A stretch of DNA of 64,000 nucleotides from Pontibacter litorisediminis. GTDB lineage: Bacteria; Bacteroidota; Bacteroidia; Cytophagales; Hymenobacteraceae. Below, piece by piece: positions 17,386-26,728 of the stretch. The notes beneath the pieces are model-generated. The model was not told where the DNA came from. It did no database searches and worked only from the letters and a program-made list of their open reading frames with translations. The position numbers and the translations under genes are program-made. Where the stretch lies: contig NZ_JARDUA010000001.1 of NCBI RefSeq assembly GCF_029360645.1, positions 496,001 through 560,000 on the forward strand, written 5' to 3'. Position 1 is the stretch's first letter; each line of letters begins with the position of its first letter.

Positions 17386-18690
17386 ATGAATCTTATTGAA
17401 GAACTGCGTTGGAGAGGCATGCTCCATGATTTCATGCCAGGTACCGAAGAGCAGCTTGCATCGGAAATGACTTCCGGTTACATTGGTTTCGACCCCACGG
17501 CAAAGTCGCTGCACATTGGCAACCTCGCCACCATCATGCTGCTGGTGCACCTGCAGCGTGCCGGCCACAAACCTTTAGCCCTGGTGGGTGGTGCCACCGG
17601 CATGATCGGCGACCCTTCCGGTAAATCAGCGGAGCGCAACCTGCTGGACGAGGCTACCCTGCGCGAAAACCAGGATGGCATTAAAAAGCAGCTGGAGAAG
17701 TTCCTCGACTTTGACTGCGGCGCCAACTCTGCCGAGATCGTGAACAACTATGATTGGTTCAAGGAATTCAGCTTTCTGGGTTTCCTGCGCGAAGTGGGCA
17801 AGCACATCACCGTAAACTATATGATGAGCAAGGACTCCGTGAAGAAGCGCATCAACGCCGACGAAGACGGTGACCGCGCCGAGGGCCTCTCCTACACGGA
17901 GTTTGCATACCAACTCATCCAAGGCTACGACTTCTACCACCTCTATAAGAACAAAGGGGTGAAACTGCAGATGGGCGCCTCCGACCAGTGGGGCAACATC
18001 ACCACGGGCACTGAGCTGATCCGCCGCATGGATGGCGGCAAAGCGTACGCCATGGTTGGCAAGCTCGTAACCAAATCGGATGGTACTAAATTTGGCAAGT
18101 CTGAGGGCGGTAACGTATGGCTCGACCCGAACCTGACCTCTCCATACAAGTTCTACCAGTTCTGGCTTAACCTGTCGGATGAGGAGGCGGAGAAGCTTAT
18201 AAAAGTGTATACTTTGCTGCCACAGGAGGAGATCGAAAAGATAACTGAAGAGCACAAACAGGCCCCCCACATGCGTTTACTGCAGAAAGCCCTTGCTAAA
18301 GATGTTACAATTCATGTACACTCCGAGGAAGACTACAACGCTGCCGTAGATGCCTCTGAAATTTTATTTGGAAAAGGTGATTTAGAGACGTTAAAAGGCC
18401 TAAAAGAGGACGTTTTGCTGTCTGTGTTCGAGGGTGTGCCGCAAATACAGGTAAGCCAGGCTGATTATGCCAATGCTCCAACCGTAACAGACCTATTGTC
18501 GGAGGTAACGGGGGGACAGGTGTTCGAGTCGAAGGGTGAGGCGCGCCGCATGATCAAGAACGGGGGCGTGAGCGTGAACCGTCAGAAGGTGCAGAACGCT
18601 GATGAGGCCGTAGCATTCGAACTGCTGCAGGGAAAATACCTGGTCGTGCAGAAAGGAAAGAAAAACTACTACTTAATTTCAGTTAATTAA
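17386..18690 (+). CDS. tyrS: Tyrosyl-tRNA synthetase
   Basis: TyrS charges tRNA-Tyr. This 434-residue class I synthetase has the HIGN motif at residues 43-46 and the KMSKS-equivalent KFGKS at 235-239. The [17 protein letters not shown] segment near 68-85 and the tyrosine-binding YxxxQGYDF region near 175-183 are present. A C-terminal S4 RNA-binding domain covers about 360-434 ([23 protein letters not shown]). It is monocistronic. A strong hairpin terminator follows, and a 24-base perfect palindrome overlaps its last codons. Confidence 0.97.
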   Translation: MNLIEELRWRGMLHDFMPGTEEQLASEMTSGYIGFDPTAKSLHIGNLATIMLLVHLQRAGHKPLALVGGATGMIGDPSGKSAERNLLDEATLRENQDGIKKQLEKFLDFDCGANSAEIVNNYDWFKEFSFLGFLREVGKHITVNYMMSKDSVKKRINADEDGDRAEGLSYTEFAYQLIQGYDFYHLYKNKGVKLQMGASDQWGNITTGTELIRRMDGGKAYAMVGKLVTKSDGTKFGKSEGGNVWLDPNLTSPYKFYQFWLNLSDEEAEKLIKVYTLLPQEEIEKITEEHKQAPHMRLLQKALAKDVTIHVHSEEDYNAAVDASEILFGKGDLETLKGLKEDVLLSVFEGVPQIQVSQADYANAPTVTDLLSEVTGGQVFESKGEARRMIKNGGVSVNRQKVQNADEAVAFELLQGKYLVVQKGKKNYYLISVN

Positions 18691-18698
18691 CTGAAATT
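18675..18698. repeat. 24-base perfect palindrome across the tyrS stop codon
   Basis: The sequence is AATTTCAGTTAA followed by its exact reverse complement, centred on TTAATTAA. It spans the last codons and stop of tyrS, 11 bp upstream of the terminator hairpin. Confidence 0.7.
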
Positions 18699-18708
18699 CA
18701 ATAGAATA

Positions 18709-18749
18709 AAACAAAAAAGGAGGCCAGAATTGGCCTCCTTTTTTGTTTT
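18709..18749. terminator. Bidirectional terminator between tyrS and the histone-like gene
   Basis: A GGAGGCCA/TGGCCTCC stem is extended by A-tracts on one side and T-tracts on the other, with a 4-base loop (GAAT). It lies between convergent genes and can serve both. Confidence 0.85.
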
Positions 18750-18767
18750 ATTCAGTCTGTCTGAAAC

Positions 18768-18959
18768 TTATTTTTTGTCAGCAGTGCTGTTTTTCATGTC
18801 CTGAACTTCCTTACGGATGTCCTGCGCCATGTTCTTCAGGTCCTGCATGCCTTTGCGTACGCGAGTACCAGCAGCGGCATTGCCTTTCTCATAGAACTTT
18901 TCGAAGTCGCTTTCCAGTGACATAACCAAGTCCTTCAGTTTGCTAAAGTTGTTGTTCAT
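18768..18959 (-). CDS. Hc1-type histone H1-like protein
   Basis: This is a 63-residue, highly charged, helical protein (MNNNFSKLKDLVMSLESDFEKFYEKG) with an RVRKGMQDLKNMAQDIRKEVQDMK second half. This short form is common in Bacteroidota and is grouped with the chlamydial Hc1 N-terminal domain. It is thought to be nucleoid-associated, although direct evidence in this phylum is scant as far as I know. It has no Lys/Ala/Pro-rich tail, so DNA binding is less certain than for Hc1 itself. It is monocistronic. Confidence 0.75.
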   Translation of the reverse strand: MNNNFSKLKDLVMSLESDFEKFYEKGNAAAGTRVRKGMQDLKNMAQDIRKEVQDMKNSTADKK

Positions 18960-19064
18960 TAGAGCAATTGTTATAGTGAAACATTTGATTTTATAGCTCT
19001 AATATACACATTTGTTACAAACAAGCAAAGATTAGCAAATTTTAATATATGCCTCTAGGAGCCA

Positions 19065-20303
19065 TTAAGCCGTAACTGCTGGCGAAGAGTATAGTCCCTT
19101 GTCTAGCTTTTGTGCAATTTTCTCGAAAGCGTTGATCGTCTCCTCCACGTCAGCCAGTGTGTGTGCCGCAGTCGGGATAAGGCGCAGCATGATCACGTCC
19201 TTAGGCACAACCGGGTACACCACGATTGAGCAGAAGATGCTGTAGTTCTCACGCAGGTCCAACGTCAGCTGTGTGGCATCCGGAATTTGGCCGTTCAAGA
19301 ACACTGGCGTAACAGGCGATTCTGTTGTACCGATATTGAAGCCTTTTTCACGCAGGCCGCTCTGCAGGGCATGCACAATCTCCCACAGTTTATCTTTCAG
19401 TTCCGGCTTAGTGCGTAGCAGCTCCAGGCGCTTCAGGGCACCCACTACTAATGGCATCGGCAGCGACTTTGCAAAGATCTGGGAACGCATGTTATAGCGA
19501 AGATACTCGATCACTTGCTCGTTAGAGGCCACAAAGGCACCAATGCTGGCCATAGACTTGGCAAACGTGGAGAAGTATACGTCGATACCGTCCTGCACGC
19601 CCAGATGCTCCCCTGTGCCAGCGCCAGTAGCGCCCATTGTACCGAAGCCATGGGCATCGTCTACAAACAGGCGAAAGTTGAATTTCTCTTTCAGAGCCAC
19701 TACCTCATGCAGCTTGCCAAGGTTGCCGGACATACCGAACACACCCTCAGTGATCACCAAGATTGCACCGCCTGTGTTCTCTGCCCATTTCGTGGCGCGA
19801 ACCAGTTGCTTCTCCAAGCTTTCCATGTCGTTGTGGGCGTACACAAAGCGTTTGCCCTGGTGCAGGCGCAGCCCGTCAATAATACAGGCGTGAGACTCGG
19901 CATCATACACAATCACATCGTGGCGGTCAACCAACGCATCTATAATAGACAATACGCCCTGGTAACCGAAGTTCAGCAGCATCGCGTCTTCCTTCTTCAC
20001 AAAGTCAGCCAGATCAGCCTCAAGTTGCTCGTGCAGGTTCGTGTTACCAGACATGATGCGCGCACCCATTGGTGTCGCCATGCCCCACTCCGCCGCAGCG
20101 TCAGCATCCGCCTTGCGCACCTCCGGGTGGTTAGCCAAGCCCAGGTAGTTGTTCAGGCTCCACGTCAGCACATCTTTCCCCCTGAACTTCATTCTCGGGG
20201 CAATTTCGCCCTCCAGTTTAGGAAACGTAAAATAGCCATGTGCATAATGTGAGTGGCTGCCTAACGGACCACGGTTGGTCAACAACTTTTCAAATAAATC
20301 CAC
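19065..20303 (-). CDS. Alpha-oxoamine synthase family PLP enzyme (serine palmitoyltransferase / KBL / AONS type)
   Basis: These PLP enzymes condense an amino acid with an acyl-CoA. The 412-residue protein has the expected layout: NNYLGLANHP (51-60), ESHACIIDGLR (136-146), VDDAHGFGTMG (214-224) with the PLP-pairing Asp, and the PLP lysine K249 in STFAKSMASIGAF. The STFAKSMASIG lysine motif is closer to serine palmitoyltransferases than to biotin-pathway AONS (TLGKALG). Bacteroidota make sphingolipids, so SPT is a reasonable guess, but KBL-like or other roles are possible. There are no biotin or lipid genes alongside. It has a good promoter at 20386-20416. Confidence 0.8.
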   Translation of the reverse strand: MDLFEKLLTNRGPLGSHSHYAHGYFTFPKLEGEIAPRMKFRGKDVLTWSLNNYLGLANHPEVRKADADAAAEWGMATPMGARIMSGNTNLHEQLEADLADFVKKEDAMLLNFGYQGVLSIIDALVDRHDVIVYDAESHACIIDGLRLHQGKRFVYAHNDMESLEKQLVRATKWAENTGGAILVITEGVFGMSGNLGKLHEVVALKEKFNFRLFVDDAHGFGTMGATGAGTGEHLGVQDGIDVYFSTFAKSMASIGAFVASNEQVIEYLRYNMRSQIFAKSLPMPLVVGALKRLELLRTKPELKDKLWEIVHALQSGLREKGFNIGTTESPVTPVFLNGQIPDATQLTLDLRENYSIFCSIVVYPVVPKDVIMLRLIPTAAHTLADVEETINAFEKIAQKLDKGLYSSPAVTA

Positions 20304-20385
20304 TTGTGTAATAATTAGGTTTTCGGGATAATTTCTGATCTCAATGCCTCATTCCTTACTGCATCCAATAAGGTATATTGCAGCG

Positions 20386-20416
20386 CAAAGTTATGGTTTA
20401 TTCATCTCATATACAA
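20386..20416 (-). promoter_or_regulatory. Promoter of the alpha-oxoamine synthase gene
   Basis: On the minus strand TTG (20414-20416), 20 bp, then TAACTTTG (20386-20393), ending 82 bp before the ATG. Both boxes match the phylum consensus. Confidence 0.5.
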
Positions 20417-20459
20417 TTGTTGCCCTATACTGTAGGAGGCATTTTTAAGATAGCATTTT

Positions 20460-20467
20460 TAACTTTG
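20460..20467 (+). promoter_or_regulatory. Candidate -7 box for the biotin carboxylase gene (TAACTTTG)
   Basis: Exact TAnnTTTG match 44 bp before the preferred ATG at 20512. No clear -33 TTG at normal spacing. Confidence 0.4.
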
Positions 20468-20511
20468 CCCTCAAAAACGTTTCTTTGAGTAAAATATACC
20501 GTAGCTTCTGC

Positions 20512-22017
20512 ATGAGAAAAATCAACAAGATTCTGGTAGCCAACCGTGGTGAGATCGCCCTGCGCGTGATGCGTAGCGCTAAAGAAATGGGTATCAAGAC
20601 TGTAGCCATATATAGCGAGGCAGACCGAAATGCCCTGCACGTGCGGTTTGCCGATGAGGCCGTTTGCGTGGGCGGTCCGAAATCCAGCGAATCGTACCTC
20701 CGGGGAGACGTGATCATACAGATTTGTAAAGAGCTTGGAGTAGATGCCATTCACCCCGGCTATGGATTCTTGTCTGAGAATGCTGGCTTTGCGAAAGCGG
20801 CGGAGGAAGCCGGTATTATTTTCATAGGCCCCTCACCTGAGGCAATCGAGCTTATGGGGAGCAAACTGGCTGCCAAGGCGGCTGTGGCTAAATATAACAT
20901 CCCCATGGTACCGGGTACCGAGCACGCTATCACGGATGTAGAAGAAGCAAAGCAAATCGCGGAGCGTGTGGGTTTCCCGATTCTTATCAAAGCCAGTGCC
21001 GGTGGCGGAGGCAAAGGCATGCGCGTAGTAGAGCATGTGGGCCTGTTTGAGGAGCAGATGCAGTTAGCTGTCAGTGAGGCCGTTTCTGCTTTCGGTGATG
21101 GTTCTGTCTTTATTGAGAAATACATCGGCTCTCCCCGCCACATCGAGATACAGGTGCTGGGCGACATGCATGGGAACATCGTGCACCTGTTCGAGCGGGA
21201 GTGCTCCATTCAGCGTCGCCACCAAAAGGTGATCGAGGAGGCTCCTTCGGCGGTCCTCACCCCTGCCCTGCGCGAGGAAATGGGACGCAACGCCGTAAAC
21301 GTGGCAAAAGCCTGCGACTATGTTGGCGCCGGCACCGTAGAGTTCCTGCTAGACGAGAACATGAACTTCTACTTCCTGGAGATGAACACGCGCCTGCAGG
21401 TGGAGCACCCGGTTACAGAGCAGATCACTGGCCTGGACCTGGTGAAGGAGCAGATTATGATTGCGGAAGGAAAGCCTCTGAGCTTTGGACAGGAGGATTT
21501 AAAAATTTACGGCCATGCCTTAGAGCTGCGCGTATATGCCGAAGATCCGGCCAACAACTTCCTGCCAGACATCGGCAAGTTGGAAACCTACAGAAGGCCA
21601 CAGGGCTTGGGTGTTCGTGTGGACGATGGCTTTGAGCAGGGAATGGAGATTCCGATCTATTACGATCCGATGATTGCCAAGTTGGTAACCTTTGGCAAAG
21701 ACAGGCAGGAAGCGATTGAAAAAATGCTGCGCGCCATTGATGAGTACCAGATCACCGGTATCGAAACCACCTTACCTTTTGGGGCTTATGTGCTACAGCA
21801 CGAGGCATTTGTAAGCGGCAACTTCGACACGAAGTTTATAGAGCGCTATTTTAGCCCGGAGGTGCTGGAAAGAAAGCCGGATGAGGGGGCAGACGAAGTA
21901 GCCGCCGCTCTGGCAGCCATGCTGATGAACAAGCAAAAGCCAAGCGCCGCGGATGGCACTGCTGCCCTAGCTTCAGAAAAGCAGACTTCTAACTGGCGCA
22001 GGAACAGAACACGTTAA
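20512..22017 (+). CDS. accC: Biotin carboxylase subunit of an acyl-CoA carboxylase
   Basis: The protein carboxylates biotin using ATP and bicarbonate. It begins MRKINKILVANRGEIALRVMRSAKEMG. I prefer this ATG to the TTG nine codons upstream. The HPGYGFLSEN, GGGGKGMR ATP-grasp loop, ERECSIQRRHQK and EMNTRLQVEHPVTE motifs are all present. At 501 residues it is longer than E. coli AccC (449). A C-terminal extension of about 45 residues (rich in Ala, then NWRRNRTR) contains no biotinyl-lysine motif. It could serve acetyl-CoA or propionyl-CoA carboxylase; no partner subunit is adjacent, so the symbol marks family only. Confidence 0.88.
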   Translation: MRKINKILVANRGEIALRVMRSAKEMGIKTVAIYSEADRNALHVRFADEAVCVGGPKSSESYLRGDVIIQICKELGVDAIHPGYGFLSENAGFAKAAEEAGIIFIGPSPEAIELMGSKLAAKAAVAKYNIPMVPGTEHAITDVEEAKQIAERVGFPILIKASAGGGGKGMRVVEHVGLFEEQMQLAVSEAVSAFGDGSVFIEKYIGSPRHIEIQVLGDMHGNIVHLFERECSIQRRHQKVIEEAPSAVLTPALREEMGRNAVNVAKACDYVGAGTVEFLLDENMNFYFLEMNTRLQVEHPVTEQITGLDLVKEQIMIAEGKPLSFGQEDLKIYGHALELRVYAEDPANNFLPDIGKLETYRRPQGLGVRVDDGFEQGMEIPIYYDPMIAKLVTFGKDRQEAIEKMLRAIDEYQITGIETTLPFGAYVLQHEAFVSGNFDTKFIERYFSPEVLERKPDEGADEVAAALAAMLMNKQKPSAADGTAALASEKQTSNWRRNRTR

Positions 22018-22044
22018 GTACACCTCTCCTACATAACTTCCAGC

Positions 22045-22093
22045 ATAAATCCCCTGAGGATGCAAGTATAAACTTTGCCTTCAGGGGATTTAT
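22045..22093 (+). terminator. Hairpin downstream of the biotin carboxylase gene
   Basis: A perfect 13-bp stem (ATAAATCCCCTGA and its complement) encloses 23 bases that include an AAGTATA motif and short GCAAG/CTTTGC complementarity. Confidence 0.65.
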
Positions 22094-22178
22094 CGTGTTT
22101 GGCCCTCTCGCTTTCTGACAAGGCCTCCGCTGCATGTGTTTCGGAGACGCGGGGAATTTTAGGAGCACAAAAAACAAA

Positions 22179-22206
22179 AAGGGCTTAGCAAGTATGCTAA
22201 GCCCTT
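22179..22206 (-). terminator. Terminator of the infC-rpmI-rplT transcript
   Basis: A perfect 12-bp stem (AAGGGCTTAGCA) with a 4-base loop lies 23 bp past the rplT stop. On the minus strand it is followed by a T-rich run. Confidence 0.85.
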
Positions 22207-22228
22207 CCGTATTATATCTGCAAGTAAA

Positions 22229-22573
22229 TTACTTTACTTTATCAACGATAGCTTTGAAAGCCTCTGGGTGGTTCATCGCCAGGTCAGCAAGTACTTTGCG
22301 GTTCAGGTCGATGTTAGCCTTCTTCAGGCCGCCCATCAGCGCAGAGTAAGACAAGCCATGCTCGCGGGCACCGGCGTTAATACGCTGGATCCACAGGGCT
22401 CTGAAGTCTCTCTTCTTCGCTTTTCTGTCGCGGTAAGCATACAGCAAACCTTTCTCTACCGCGTTTTTCGCAACTGTCCAAACGTTCTTGCGACGGCCAA
22501 AGTAACCTTTGGCCATTTTCATTACTTTTTTTCTTCTGTGTCGTGCTGCTACGACATTGACCGATCTTGGCAT
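22229..22573 (-). CDS. rplT: Ribosomal protein L20
   Basis: L20 is an early-assembly protein of the large subunit. The 114 residues start [30 protein letters not shown] and include [23 protein letters not shown], both diagnostic. It is the last gene of the thrS-infC-rpmI-rplT run. The 101-bp gap before it, after rpmI, contains a small hairpin (GAATC-CTCA-GATTC). In other bacteria L20 represses this operon by binding its own mRNA. Whether this gap holds such a site cannot be told from sequence alone. Confidence 0.97.
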   Translation of the reverse strand: MPRSVNVVAARHRRKKVMKMAKGYFGRRKNVWTVAKNAVEKGLLYAYRDRKAKKRDFRALWIQRINAGAREHGLSYSALMGGLKKANIDLNRKVLADLAMNHPEAFKAIVDKVK

Positions 22574-22674
22574 TTTGTTTAAAGTTTTGGCGGCTGGTGA
22601 ATCTGAGGATTCTTCTTAAGACCAGATGCCGGGTTCGTACTAATGATTAACCTACTTCTAACTCTGCTTGAGAA

Positions 22675-22869
22675 TTAGATTTTCAGCATGAATTTAACGT
22701 TTGCTTCGTCAGCTTTGCTAACAAGGCCGATGTGCGTCAAATTACGCTTCTGCTTTGTCGTCTTCTTCGTCAGGATGTGGCTTTTGTAAGCGTGCTTACG
22801 CTTGATCTTGCCAGTACCTGTCAAAGAAAAACGCTTCTTTGCACCAGATTTGGTTTTTACTTTTGGCAT
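22675..22869 (-). CDS. rpmI: Ribosomal protein L35
   Basis: The 64-residue basic protein begins [33 protein letters not shown], the L35 signature. It sits 23 bp after infC and before rplT, in the order conserved across bacteria. Its length is normal. Confidence 0.97.
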   Translation of the reverse strand: MPKVKTKSGAKKRFSLTGTGKIKRKHAYKSHILTKKTTKQKRNLTHIGLVSKADEANVKFMLKI

Positions 22870-22892
22870 GAGTATATAATTAATTGAAAAAA

Positions 22893-23456
22893 TTACTTTT
22901 TCACAGGAGCGTTTTTCGGCGCCAAAATCAGGAACATGCGCTTTCCTTCCAGCTTTGGCAGCTGCTCAACCTTCGCCAGTTCTTCCAGCGCCTGCGCAAA
23001 CTTAAGTAACAGGATTTCGCCGCGCTCTTTAAACACGATCGACCTGCCCACAAAGTGCACATATGACTTGATCTTGAAGCCGCTCTCCAGGAAGCCTTTG
23101 GCATGCTTGAGCTTAAACTCGAAGTCATGATCATCGGTGTTCGGGCCGAAGCGGATCTCCTTGATCACAACCTTCTGCTGCTTCGCCTTCATCTCCCTTG
23201 TCTTCTTCTTCTGCTCGTACTTAAATTTCGAGTAGTCGATGATGCGGCATACGGGTGGGTTGGCTGTCGGCGAAATCTCAACCAGGTCAAGATTTTGCTC
23301 ATTTGCCATTCTCTGAGCATCTCGGGTTGAGTATACTCCTTGCTCAACATTGTCACCAACCACCCTTACTTCTCTGGCAGTTATTCTTTCGTTGACTTTG
23401 TATGGCTCCTCCACCTTTCCGCGTGGGATGTTGCGCCTGTTTTGCGTAGTAGCTAT
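22893..23456 (-). CDS. infC: Translation initiation factor IF-3, apparent AUA start
   Basis: IF-3 keeps the ribosomal subunits apart and checks start-codon pairing. Its signatures are [43 protein letters not shown], the basic linker and a C-terminal domain ending in FLILAPKN. No ATG exists in frame upstream of PYKVNER. The first NTG is a GTG at 23412-23414, which would remove the usual Arg-rich N-terminus. Upstream, the frame opens at a TAA (23469-23471) overlapping a near-perfect Shine-Dalgarno (AAGGAGGT). Seven bases after GGAGG is ATA (23454-23456), then codons for [19 protein letters not shown] take ATA as the start, giving 187 residues. E. coli infC uses AUU, allowing IF-3 to repress itself; the same logic probably applies. 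The GTG is the alternative. Confidence 0.85.
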   Translation of the reverse strand: MATTQNRRNIPRGKVEEPYKVNERITAREVRVVGDNVEQGVYSTRDAQRMANEQNLDLVEISPTANPPVCRIIDYSKFKYEQKKKTREMKAKQQKVVIKEIRFGPNTDDHDFEFKLKHAKGFLESGFKIKSYVHFVGRSIVFKERGEILLLKFAQALEELAKVEQLPKLEGKRMFLILAPKNAPVKK

Positions 23457-23462
23457 AGTTGT

Positions 23463-23470
23463 ACCTCCTT
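23463..23470 (-). promoter_or_regulatory. Strong Shine-Dalgarno of infC
   Basis: The minus strand reads AAGGAGGT, seven bases before the proposed ATA start when measured from GGAGG. Such a full match is uncommon in this window, where most starts have weak or no Shine-Dalgarno. It supports the ATA start over the GTG 42 bp downstream. Confidence 0.8.
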
Positions 23471-23533
23471 AATTAAATTCCACAATTAAGTTGCGAATAT
23501 CGCAAATTATCTATCAAAAAAGAAATTTCTTTC

Positions 23534-25471
23534 CTATTTGTTCAGCATTTCGGCAATCTTGCCCTGGAAAAACGTGCTGAACTCCTCCACCGGCATGGAG
23601 CCAAGGTCGCCTTCGCCGTGCCTTCTCACCGAAACGGCACCGTTCTCCTGCTCCTTCTCCCCCACGATCAGCATGTAAGGCACCTTGCGCACCTCTGCGT
23701 CACGGATCTTGCGGCCGATCTTCTCATCGCGGTTATCTACATAACCCCTGATGTCGTCCTGCTGCAGGCGATCGTATACTTGCTGGGCATAATCGTGATA
23801 CTTCTCCGATATCGGAAGTATAGCAATCTGCTCCGGGCTCAGCCAAAGCGGGAAGTTGCCTCCACAGTGCTCGATCAACACCGCCACGAAGCGCTCCAGA
23901 GAACCGAAAGGCGCACGGTGAATCATCACAGGGCGATGTTTCTGGTTATCAGCACCGATGTATTCGAGCTGGAATCTTTCTGGTAAGTTATAATCTACCT
24001 GAATAGTTCCCAGCTGCCATTTACGGCCCAATGCATCTCGCACCATGAAATCCAGCTTAGGTCCGTAGAACGCAGCCTCTCCCAATTCGGTTACAGTAGG
24101 CAGGCCTTTCTCCTCAGCCGCCTCTATAATAGCGCGCTCTGCTTTCTCCCAAGCCTCGTCAGAGCCGATGTACTTCTGCTTATTTTCCGGGTCCCGCAGC
24201 GATATCTGAGCGGTATAATCCTCAAAGCCCAGGGCCTTGAACACGTACAGCACCAGGTCGATCACCTTAGTGAACTCCTCTTTTACCTGATCCGGGCGAC
24301 AGAAGATGTGCGCATCGTCCTGCGTGAAGCCACGCACGCGGGTCAGGCCGTGCAGCTCGCCGCTCTGCTCATAGCGGTACACGGTTCCAAACTCAGCCAG
24401 GCGCACCGGCAACTCTTTGTAAGAGCGCGGACGTGTCTTGTAGATCTCGCAGTGGTGCGGGCAGTTCATCGGCTTCAGGAAGAACTCCTCCCCTTCGTTC
24501 GGTGTCCTGATCGGCTGGAAGGAGTCTGCGCCATACTTCTCGTAATGGCCTGAAGTAACATACAGCTCTTTGCTACCGATGTGCGGGGTAACCACAGGCT
24601 GGTAGCCGGCTTTCACCTGTGCCTTACGCATGAACTGCTCCAGGCGCTCACGCAGCAGTGTGCCTTTCGGCAACCAAAGCGGGAGGCCCATGCCCACTTT
24701 CTCAGAGAAAGCGAACAGCTCCAGCTCTTTGCCCAGCTTACGGTGGTCGCGCTTCTTGGCTTCCTCCAGGCGCTCCAGGTATTCTGTCAGCTCCTTCTGT
24801 TTCGGGAACGTGATGCCGTAGATACGGGTAAGCTGCTTGTTTTTCTCATCGCCGCGCCAGTAGGCACCGGCGATATTGGTGATTTTAGCGGCCTTGATGA
24901 AGCCAGTATTCGGAATATGCGGACCGCGGCAAAGATCAACAAATTTACCTTGCTCGTAGAACGTGATACTTCCGTCCTCTAGGTCCTTGATCAGGTCCAG
25001 CTTATACTCATCCCCTTTCTTGGTAAAGTAATCAATGGCCTCCGCCTTCGAAACCTCGCTGCGCAGGTAAACGTTCTTCTCCCGGGCCAGCTCCAGCATC
25101 TTCTGCTCCAGCTTGGCAATATCCTCCGGAGAAAGGTGGTGGTCGCCCAGGTCCACGTCATAGTAAAAGCCGTTCTCCACCGGAGGGCCAATGCCGAACT
25201 TCACATCTGGGTACATGTCCTCTAAAGCTTCTGCCAGCAGGTGGGCAGAGGAGTGCCAGAAGGTGTTCTTGCCTTCCTCATCATTCCAGGTGAGCAGCTG
25301 CACCGTCGCATCCGAGCTGATGGGGCGCGTGGCATCCCAAACAGTACCGTTTACTTTGGCAGCAAGCACGTTACGAGCCAAGCCTTCGCTGATGCTCTGT
25401 GCAATCTCTAGGCTGGTTACGCCGCTCTCATACTGGCGCACCGAACCGTCTGGCAGTGTGATGTTGATCAT
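23534..25471 (-). CDS. thrS: Threonyl-tRNA synthetase
   Basis: ThrS charges tRNA-Thr and edits Ser-tRNA-Thr. The 645 residues include an N-terminal TGS domain ([27 protein letters not shown]). The editing domain has [11 protein letters not shown] and the HxxxC-like metal site, with [14 protein letters not shown]. The class II core has the zinc ligand region [11 protein letters not shown] and the [25 protein letters not shown] motif. A C-terminal anticodon-binding domain follows. It starts 6 bp after a TPR lipoprotein gene and precedes infC by about 75 bp, the conserved thrS-infC order. Confidence 0.97.
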   Translation of the reverse strand: MINITLPDGSVRQYESGVTSLEIAQSISEGLARNVLAAKVNGTVWDATRPISSDATVQLLTWNDEEGKNTFWHSSAHLLAEALEDMYPDVKFGIGPPVENGFYYDVDLGDHHLSPEDIAKLEQKMLELAREKNVYLRSEVSKAEAIDYFTKKGDEYKLDLIKDLEDGSITFYEQGKFVDLCRGPHIPNTGFIKAAKITNIAGAYWRGDEKNKQLTRIYGITFPKQKELTEYLERLEEAKKRDHRKLGKELELFAFSEKVGMGLPLWLPKGTLLRERLEQFMRKAQVKAGYQPVVTPHIGSKELYVTSGHYEKYGADSFQPIRTPNEGEEFFLKPMNCPHHCEIYKTRPRSYKELPVRLAEFGTVYRYEQSGELHGLTRVRGFTQDDAHIFCRPDQVKEEFTKVIDLVLYVFKALGFEDYTAQISLRDPENKQKYIGSDEAWEKAERAIIEAAEEKGLPTVTELGEAAFYGPKLDFMVRDALGRKWQLGTIQVDYNLPERFQLEYIGADNQKHRPVMIHRAPFGSLERFVAVLIEHCGGNFPLWLSPEQIAILPISEKYHDYAQQVYDRLQQDDIRGYVDNRDEKIGRKIRDAEVRKVPYMLIVGEKEQENGAVSVRRHGEGDLGSMPVEEFSTFFQGKIAEMLNK

Positions 25472-25477
25472 AGTTGT

Positions 25478-26557
25478 TTATCTTTCTGTCTTCTCCTGTA
25501 GGCGTACAGCTGCACTATCAGGTACTCGTGTTGCTATTCTATACTTAAGTCTGGCGATGGACCTGTAAGCGTACGTGGCAGTCGGGTCAATGACGGCCAA
25601 GCGCTCATATGTAGTCAGCGCCTTGGAATAAAAGCCATTGCGCTCATAGGCGGTGGCTAACTTCGCAAGGTACTCTGGCTTGGAGCGGTACGTTTTGTAG
25701 ACCTGCTCCAGGTGCTCCATTGCCTCAAAATCATGTCCCTGGGCCAGATGGTAAACCCCCAACTGGTAATGCGGCCCAGACAGTGTATCGTTTAAACTTA
25801 CCGCTTTGTCAAAAGCCTGCATGGCGCTGTCCCGCTTCTGCTCCGCCTGGTACACCAATCCTCGGTTGTACCACAGCTTGGCGTCGTTGGGCGCTTTCTG
25901 CAGGGCCTTCAGCAAGTATGGCCTGGCAGCGGCATGCTCCCCTCTTCCTATCAGCATCGCCGACAGCTCACGCTGCGGCTGCATAAAGCTTGGAGCCTGT
26001 TCCAAGGCCAGTTTATAGTTGCGTATCGCACTGGCCGAATCACCTGTAGCCTCCTGTATCCGGCCCTTGTAGTAAAAAGCAAACTCATCAGCCGGAGACA
26101 GCTCCTGCGCCTTTCGAATGTAGGCCATTGCCTGCTCATACTCCTTGCGCTGCAAGTATAACTCGCTCAGCAGCACATACAGGGAGGAGCTTTGGTAGGA
26201 ATTGCGCTCCGCAGTAAGCGCCAGGGGCAACGCTTCTTCCGGTTTACCCATGGCCCGCAACACCTGCGCTTTCACAAACAGACTGGAAGGCTCATTCCTG
26301 GTGAACCGAACGGCCTGATCAGCATCTTCCAGCGCCTTTTCAAGCTCTCCGTTCTGCAGCAGTACCACGGCGCGCCGGGCATACAGGCTGCCATCACGCT
26401 TTGAGTTCTCCAGCGCGATGTTCAGGTTTTGCAATTGTGCGGCAGGATCATCTTTCACCTCCTGCAGGTTCACCATTTGCTCACGATCGCTCTCCTCCAA
26501 AGTACAGGCGCTAAGGCTCACCGACACCGCCAACAGCATCAAACTCAAAATCCGCAT
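25478..26557 (-). CDS. TPR-repeat lipoprotein
   Basis: The 359-residue protein has a signal peptide with a lipobox (SLSAC, Cys18). It is followed by about eight or nine TPR units, for example LENSKRDGSLYARRAVVLLQNGELEKALEDADQAV. It is expected to sit at a membrane facing the periplasm and to act as a binding scaffold. Its stop lies 6 bp from the thrS start, so it probably leads the thrS-infC-rpmI-rplT transcript; the link to translation genes looks positional only. The 120 bp upstream contain two TATACTT motifs and no clear promoter boxes. Confidence 0.8.
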   Translation of the reverse strand: MRILSLMLLAVSVSLSACTLEESDREQMVNLQEVKDDPAAQLQNLNIALENSKRDGSLYARRAVVLLQNGELEKALEDADQAVRFTRNEPSSLFVKAQVLRAMGKPEEALPLALTAERNSYQSSSLYVLLSELYLQRKEYEQAMAYIRKAQELSPADEFAFYYKGRIQEATGDSASAIRNYKLALEQAPSFMQPQRELSAMLIGRGEHAAARPYLLKALQKAPNDAKLWYNRGLVYQAEQKRDSAMQAFDKAVSLNDTLSGPHYQLGVYHLAQGHDFEAMEHLEQVYKTYRSKPEYLAKLATAYERNGFYSKALTTYERLAVIDPTATYAYRSIARLKYRIATRVPDSAAVRLQEKTER

Positions 26558-26677
26558 CCTTACCGGCTAATTTTATACTTCTTCAAAAGCGCGTTTATAC
26601 TTTGCCTGCGCTAAATTAAGACATTTTACCCAAATAGAAACTATCCATTCCCGGAAGCCCGCCGCACTTTTAAAAAC

Positions 26678-26709
26678 AAAAGCCTGCCACCAAACAGGGA
26701 GCAGGCTTT
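26678..26709 (-). terminator. Terminator after the TPR gene at 26729-27517
   Basis: A 9-10-bp stem (AAAGCCTGC/GCAGGCTTT) with a 13-base loop lies just past the stop. On the minus strand a T-rich tract follows. Confidence 0.7.
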
Positions 26710-26728
26710 CTAACAAAGTTTTCTACCT

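Noticed and set aside
22893-23414. infC starting at GTG 23412-23414
   Set aside because: No Shine-Dalgarno at the right distance and it would lose the Arg-rich N-terminus; a strong Shine-Dalgarno points to the ATA 42 bp upstream.
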